45,255 nt of DNA from Bacteroidales bacterium UBA755 (GTDB lineage Bacteria > Bacteroidota > Bacteroidia > Bacteroidales > UBA932), in contig DBKH01000027.1 of NCBI GenBank assembly GCA_002297815.1, forward strand, positions 14,398 to 59,652. Direction: 5' to 3'. Positions 40,341 through 45,255 of this stretch are shown piece after piece. The first letter of the stretch is position 1. Each line of letters opens with the position of its first letter. The translations under genes and the position numbers were made by a program. A model generated the notes under the pieces. It was not told where the DNA came from and made no database searches. It saw only the letters and a program-made list of their open reading frames with translations.

Positions 40341-43300
40341 ATGACACAGACTGTCGTGGCTAGCCATCATTTGAATAAGGTTCTTAAAATATTCCGGGGT
40401 GTCATTGTGGCGATAGCTTCTCTGCTCTTCGCCTGTTGGATTCTTGTTCAGACTCCAGCAGTTCAGACATTCTTAGCAAAAAGAGTGGTGGCTTCTTTGG
40501 GAAATGTCCTAAACGGGCGCATCGAATTTTCCAAAGTTCACATCAAACCGTTCACTGCATTGGTTCTCAAAGACTTTGTGATTTTAGACGATGCTCCAGA
40601 GGACGACTGGCTAGGCAACAAGTTGGACACTATCGCCAAAGCCGGGTCAGTGGTGACAACCTTCTCCCTCAAGGGCCTCAAGAACGATGGAATCGTGCAT
40701 TTAAAACGGGTCAGCATTCAAGATGGGATGTTCGTGCTCGCCAGTGACGCGAGAGGAAGCAACATCAGCAGACTCTTCAAGAAATCAGAAGTTAAAAAAG
40801 AAAAAAAGCCCATTAACCTTAAGCTAGAAGCCGACAGGGTGCAAATCAGGGATTTCAGATTTCGGATGGTCAACAAGAAAAGCGAGGCGGAACTTCGAAA
40901 CTACGGAATAGACTGGAAAAACCTTGATGTCAAAGCGCAAGATCTTCAAGTCCATGATCTTACATTTGACGGTGAGCGAATTGTCGGCTCGGTCGAAAAA
41001 CTCAAGGTAAGCGAAAGAAGCGGCTACCAAATTCTCTCCTTGTCCGGAAAGGCCACAATTGAAAAAGGCAGAACTTCAATTATGGACCTCCGCATCCAAG
41101 ACCTATGGTCTGACTTCAGCATGAATGAATATGCTATGGAATATTCCAGCGTGGCTTCATTCTCCAACTACATGGAAGATGTTCTGATGACTGGAGATGC
41201 CATAAGCGGTCGGGTGGACATGAAAAGCATCTCCTATTTCGCCCCATCCCTGCACAAAATGAAATCCATTGTTAATCTTAGGAACGCGGATGTCAAGGGA
41301 CCGGTCAAAGATTTGTCAATAAAGAATTTCACCTTTTCTGAATCATTCAGTGGAGTCTCCGGCACTTTGGATGGGAGAATATCCGGACTTCCTGACATCG
41401 ATAGGACAACGATGGACTTCAAGTTGGAAGGGCTCGGATTCACTACCGAAGGGCTCGGACAATTCATCAGAGGATTCGCTCCCAGTGCATCTGTGGATCT
41501 GTCAAGGTTTGCTTCCGGGACTCAGTTCCATTTTTCTGGCAACGCCAAAGGCACATTGAATAAACTCCGGGCTAAAGGCAATGTCACCTCATCGCTTGGT
41601 TCCCTTACTGCTGATGTCAATTTGAGGGATCTGATTAAAAAAGGGAAAGCTATAGGGCTCGGAGGTAACATCGCAGCAAGGAATCTAAATGTCGGGCGTC
41701 TCGCTGGGGTCAAACAAATAGGAGAGACAACGTTGAGGGGCGCGATGGACATGTCATTCGGCAACGGACAGACTAGCCTAAGAATCGACACCTTGTTCGT
41801 TGAGAAACTGTCGGCTCTTGGCTACGACTACTCCAACATTATTGCCGCAGGGACATATTCAGACAACGCCTTCGATGGAAGGATTGTCTGTAGCGATCCA
41901 AACCTTAATTTCTTATTCCAAGGTTTATTCACTCTATCAGACAAGACCCGAAACGGTCTCTATAAATTCTATGCTTCAATAGGTTACGCTGACCTTCATG
42001 CCCTAAATCTGGACAAACGCGAGAACTCCAAAATTTCCGGCAGGATCAACGCGAACTACATGAACATCAACCGAGGTGATCTGCTAGGAGATTTAGACAT
42101 CCTTGGGCTGACACTTGAGAATGACAACGGAAAGCACGAAATCGGTGACATCTGCATTAAGTCACATTCCAACAACAATGTCAACAGAATCAACATAACT
42201 TCCAGCTTTGTCAATGGTAGTTATGTCGGAACAAAGCCATTCACTGGCTTGATTAAAGATGTTCAAGGACTCTCAGTGCAAAGGGAACTTCCTTCACTTT
42301 ACAAAGGGAAGATCGCTAAATGGGAGAATGACGAATATGATCTAAAACTCGATGTCAGTGATGCTCGTGACATACTATCGTTCCTAAAACCAGGGCTTTA
42401 CATTGCCCAAGGTTCGACAATCCGCCTTAACATCGCGAAAGACGGCAATCTGACCGCATCAGTCAAGTCTCCGAGGATTGCCCTTAACAAGAATTACCTT
42501 AAAGACATTGACCTTAGCATCGACAACAGGGATAGCAGTCTGAATGCATCAATGAAATCATCCTCTGTTACCGTGTCTGGCCTAAGCATTCAGAACAACA
42601 ACTTGATGCTCTTTGCCAAAGACGACAGATTCGGGGCAGGATTCACCTACGACAACGGTACTGAGCTAGCAAACAAAGGAGAAATGTACCTCTCCGGAAA
42701 GCTTGGAAGAGACAGGCACGGAGTGCTTACAATCAGCGCAAAGACTCATCCGTCCTACATCTGGTACAACGATGATGCTTGGAACGTGTCCGAGTCTGCT
42801 ATTGATTTGATAGGTAAGGATGTCCGGATTGATAATCTGACGGCCATCTGTGCTGACCAGTCCATCAAGGTCAATGGTGGATATTCATCAACTGTCAAGG
42901 ACACACTTTCAGTCAACCTCGTCAAATTCGACCTTGGACTTCTGAACAAATTTCTCGGAGACAGTTTCGGAATCACTGGGTTGGCGACTGGCCATGCGAT
43001 CATCTCCTCGCCATGGAAAAGCAATGCTGGGCTGATGATGAATCTCACCTCGGATTCCACAGAAATTGCTGGGCAAAGGATGGGGACACTTCGACTGGCA
43101 GGCTCTCTGGATGATGGGAAAATGCGGGTTATAGCCAAGAATGATATTGATGGAAAAAGGACACTGGATGTCAGAGGAGATTACTTCCTAAAGAACAAGG
43201 AGGTCGATGCCACAGTCTATTTTGACAGTCTCAATGTCGGCTACATAGCACCTTTGCTAAGTTCCGTTTTCAGCGAGATGGGAGGAAGCCTCAGCGGAAG

Positions 43301-44897
43301 AATTAGAATCTATGGTCCAACTAAATCACTTTCGTTAGAAAGCGAGGACACTAGATTCGATGATGTTCTTCTGAAAGTCGGGTTTACTAATGTACCTTAT
43401 TATGTCTCAGGTCCTTTCTCCGTGACCAACCAAGGATTGTCTTTCGACAATGTCACTCTAAAGGACCGATTCGATGGGACTGGAACTGTTACCGGAGGTC
43501 TTTTGTTCGATCATCTGAAAAACATTCGGATGGACACCAAAATCAAGATGCGTGGTGTCGAAGCCATCAACATGACAGAGGATGACAATCAGGCTTTCTA
43601 CGGTCATCTATTCGCTAGCGGAGATGTTCAGGTCAAAGGTCCATTCGAAGCCATCTTGCTGGATGTCAACGTGCGCACTGACAAGAATGGACGTCTGCAT
43701 ATTCCTATAGACAACGCATCCAATGACGGCAAGAACGACTTGCTGACCTTCAAACAAGCTTTCAAAGAAGTCTTCATCGATCCTTACGATGCCATGATGA
43801 GCAAAATGTCGGCAGGCAGTGCAAAAGGCAACGACTTCGGGCTGAAGCTCAGAGTTAACGCTACTCAAGGTACCGAAGCCTATGTAGAGATAGACCGAGC
43901 TGCCGGGAATGTGCTAAGTGGGCGTGGGCAAGGCACGGTTGACATTGAGGTTCGTCCTGCAAGGGATTTATTCTCAATCAATGGAGACTACACCCTAAGG
44001 TCAGGCAATTTTCATTTCAACGCCATGGACATTGCAAAAAGGGATTTCACAATTTCGGAGGGAAGCACTGTTCGTTTCAATGGGGATGTGATGGATAGTG
44101 ACTTGGACATCAAAGGAATATATTCAACAAAGGCATCGGTGGCGACTCTAATCGCAGACACTACCGCTGTTTCCGCGCGGAGGGTTGTAAATTGTGGAAT
44201 AGGCGTCTCTGGCAAACTTCGCGAGCCGAAGCTTTCATTCTCAATCGAAGTTCCAGATCTTGACCCTACCACAAAATCGAGGGTGGAGAGTGCTCTTAAC
44301 ACTGAGGACAAAGTTCAGCGTCAGTTTCTTTCCTTGCTCATCTCCGGTAGTTTCATGCCGGAAGAGCAGTCTGGAGTCGTGAACAACACCAACGTGCTCT
44401 ACTCAAATGTGGCTGAAATCATGGCGGGGCAACTGAACAACATTCTCCAGAAGCTCGACATTCCGCTTGACCTTGGACTGAACTACCAGTCTAGCGAAAG
44501 CGGAACAAACATATTCGATGTAGCTGTCTCGACGCAACTATTCAACAACAGGGTCATCGTCAACGGCAATGTCGGGAATAGGGAATATTCCAACTCATCC
44601 TCATCGGGTGCAGATGTGGTCGGCAATCTGGACATAGAAATCAAACTGGACAAGTCCGGACAGCTGAGAATGAATCTGTTCTCTCATTCTGCGGACGACT
44701 ACACGACTTATCTTGACAACACGCAGAGAAACGGGGTCGGTATTGCCTACCAAAGGGAGTTCAACACTTTCAAGGAGTTTTTCCGGAATCTGTTTGTGGG
44801 GAGGAAAAAGCGCGAGCAGAGGGCCGCAGCTGCGTACGAGAGCGGTCCTCGCGAGATGAAAAAGGTTAGAATCACTAACGAAAGTAAAAACAAATAA
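40341..44897 (+). CDS. tamB: TamB-like translocation and assembly module protein (AsmA-like/DUF490)
   Basis: A 1518-residue envelope protein. A single N-terminal membrane anchor (about 13-35, IFRGVIVAIASLLFACWILV) is followed by a very long beta-rich region of AsmA-like repeats and the C-terminal TamB/DUF490 domain (about 1130-1480). That domain contains FLSLLISGSFMPEEQ, LDLGLNYQ, and QLFNNRVIVNGNVG. In the known systems such proteins bridge inner and outer membranes and help outer-membrane lipid transport or protein assembly. I chose ATG 40341 because the promoter lies just upstream and the frame before it (from 40206) runs through tsaD. mgsA starts 11 bases after the stop. Confidence 0.92.
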   Translation: MTQTVVASHHLNKVLKIFRGVIVAIASLLFACWILVQTPAVQTFLAKRVVASLGNVLNGRIEFSKVHIKPFTALVLKDFVILDDAPEDDWLGNKLDTIAKAGSVVTTFSLKGLKNDGIVHLKRVSIQDGMFVLASDARGSNISRLFKKSEVKKEKKPINLKLEADRVQIRDFRFRMVNKKSEAELRNYGIDWKNLDVKAQDLQVHDLTFDGERIVGSVEKLKVSERSGYQILSLSGKATIEKGRTSIMDLRIQDLWSDFSMNEYAMEYSSVASFSNYMEDVLMTGDAISGRVDMKSISYFAPSLHKMKSIVNLRNADVKGPVKDLSIKNFTFSESFSGVSGTLDGRISGLPDIDRTTMDFKLEGLGFTTEGLGQFIRGFAPSASVDLSRFASGTQFHFSGNAKGTLNKLRAKGNVTSSLGSLTADVNLRDLIKKGKAIGLGGNIAARNLNVGRLAGVKQIGETTLRGAMDMSFGNGQTSLRIDTLFVEKLSALGYDYSNIIAAGTYSDNAFDGRIVCSDPNLNFLFQGLFTLSDKTRNGLYKFYASIGYADLHALNLDKRENSKISGRINANYMNINRGDLLGDLDILGLTLENDNGKHEIGDICIKSHSNNNVNRINITSSFVNGSYVGTKPFTGLIKDVQGLSVQRELPSLYKGKIAKWENDEYDLKLDVSDARDILSFLKPGLYIAQGSTIRLNIAKDGNLTASVKSPRIALNKNYLKDIDLSIDNRDSSLNASMKSSSVTVSGLSIQNNNLMLFAKDDRFGAGFTYDNGTELANKGEMYLSGKLGRDRHGVLTISAKTHPSYIWYNDDAWNVSESAIDLIGKDVRIDNLTAICADQSIKVNGGYSSTVKDTLSVNLVKFDLGLLNKFLGDSFGITGLATGHAIISSPWKSNAGLMMNLTSDSTEIAGQRMGTLRLAGSLDDGKMRVIAKNDIDGKRTLDVRGDYFLKNKEVDATVYFDSLNVGYIAPLLSSVFSEMGGSLSGRIRIYGPTKSLSLESEDTRFDDVLLKVGFTNVPYYVSGPFSVTNQGLSFDNVTLKDRFDGTGTVTGGLLFDHLKNIRMDTKIKMRGVEAINMTEDDNQAFYGHLFASGDVQVKGPFEAILLDVNVRTDKNGRLHIPIDNASNDGKNDLLTFKQAFKEVFIDPYDAMMSKMSAGSAKGNDFGLKLRVNATQGTEAYVEIDRAAGNVLSGRGQGTVDIEVRPARDLFSINGDYTLRSGNFHFNAMDIAKRDFTISEGSTVRFNGDVMDSDLDIKGIYSTKASVATLIADTTAVSARRVVNCGIGVSGKLREPKLSFSIEVPDLDPTTKSRVESALNTEDKVQRQFLSLLISGSFMPEEQSGVVNNTNVLYSNVAEIMAGQLNNILQKLDIPLDLGLNYQSSESGTNIFDVAVSTQLFNNRVIVNGNVGNREYSNSSSSGADVVGNLDIEIKLDKSGQLRMNLFSHSADDYTTYLDNTQRNGVGIAYQREFNTFKEFFRNLFVGRKKREQRAAAAYESGPREMKKVRITNESKNK

Positions 44898-44908
44898 TTT
44901 TTACGAAT

Positions 44909-45255
44909 ATGATAAAAAACATTGCATTAGTGGCTCACGATTCTAGGAAGCAGGAGCTTCTTGACTGGGTCCGTTACAACGCTGGTTCAATGAAACATTG
45001 TCATTTGTATTGCACTGGAACGACTGGGCGTCTTGTCTCAGAGGCTCTTACAGAGAAACTGGGGCCGGAGACTCCTTCCATCGTGTGCATGTTAAGCGGT
45101 CCGCTCGGAGGAGACTTTGAGATTGGGGCAATGATCGCTGAGGGTAAGATTGACATGCTAGTGTTCTTCTGTGACAACTTGATCATGCAGGGGCATCAGA
45201 ACGATGTGATGGGGCTTGTTCGTTTGGCATCGCTTTACAACATTCCGTTCGCGAC
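44909..45255 (+). CDS. mgsA: Methylglyoxal synthase (5' part)
   Basis: The first 115 codons of a methylglyoxal synthase; the gene runs off the window. Seen: IALVAHDSRKQELLDWV (4-20), the phosphate-binding CTGTTGRLV (about 36-44), LSGPLGGDFEIGAMIAEGKI with the catalytic Asp, then MLVFFCDNL where E. coli has FFWDPL, and the terminal RLASLYNIPFA. The enzyme turns dihydroxyacetone phosphate into methylglyoxal and phosphate, a glycolytic overflow valve under phosphate limitation. It is 11 bases after tamB and may be cotranscribed. Confidence 0.94.
   Translation, partial: MIKNIALVAHDSRKQELLDWVRYNAGSMKHCHLYCTGTTGRLVSEALTEKLGPETPSIVCMLSGPLGGDFEIGAMIAEGKIDMLVFFCDNLIMQGHQNDVMGLVRLASLYNIPFA

Overview
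The window looks like chromosomal DNA from a member of the Bacteroidota, most likely Bacteroidales. This rests on three observations. Many genes are preceded by a TAnnTTTG box of the Bacteroides primary sigma factor, some with a TTTG-like element about 19-22 bases upstream. Shine-Dalgarno sites are rare. The gene families (about 1090-residue SecA with a SEC-C tail, DUF3737, GH95 fucosidase, secreted bleomycin-hydrolase-like peptidase, TamB-like giant protein) are typical of the group. I cannot name a genus from sequence alone. No phage, insertion sequence, CRISPR array or rRNA was seen.

Layout. 1-8.5 kb: the 3' end of ettA, a short rubredoxin gene, a BaiN/HI0933 flavoprotein, a MATE exporter with a DUF3737 protein, a bactofilin and secA. 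8.5-15.8 kb: a DUF47 protein, then a compact surface-glycan locus made of a GT4 glycosyltransferase, a Stealth-LicD pair on the minus strand, and a divergent plus-strand operon of class V aminotransferase, TagD-like cytidylyltransferase fused to a Gfo/Idh domain, and a second LicD. 15.8-27.8 kb: uvrA, a GH95 fucosidase, tRNA-Asp, hsp20, serine dehydratase, a GpsA-like dehydrogenase, a secreted C1 peptidase and a FecCD-type permease with its ATPase. 27.8-34.1 kb: the polA-sigma factor-rsmG operon, a secreted metallo-beta-lactamase-fold protein and a lipoprotein glycerophosphodiesterase. 34.1-45.3 kb: umuDC, a serine-hydrolase lipoprotein, a COG2509 flavoprotein, tsaD, tamB and the start of mgsA.

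The best candidate for an undescribed system is the glycan locus at 9.6-15.7 kb. It appears able to make an aminated small alcohol phosphate, activate it with CTP and attach it to a glycan through LicD and Stealth phosphotransferases. Its cytidylyltransferase is fused to a Gfo/Idh domain that lacks the usual lysine.

Three non-genic signals also stand out. (1) A family of intergenic hairpins has locus-specific arms but a shared loop (GCACG-N2/4-ACC framed by TTTT/AAAA); each lies beside a REP-like palindrome. (2) REP-like palindromes (core CTGAGCYTGTCGAAG) include one inverted pair inserted in frame inside the BaiN gene. (3) Three GACA-N3-TGTC-like boxes lie two helical turns apart upstream of hsp20. 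In addition the word GAATAT/ATATTC is about four times more frequent than base composition predicts.
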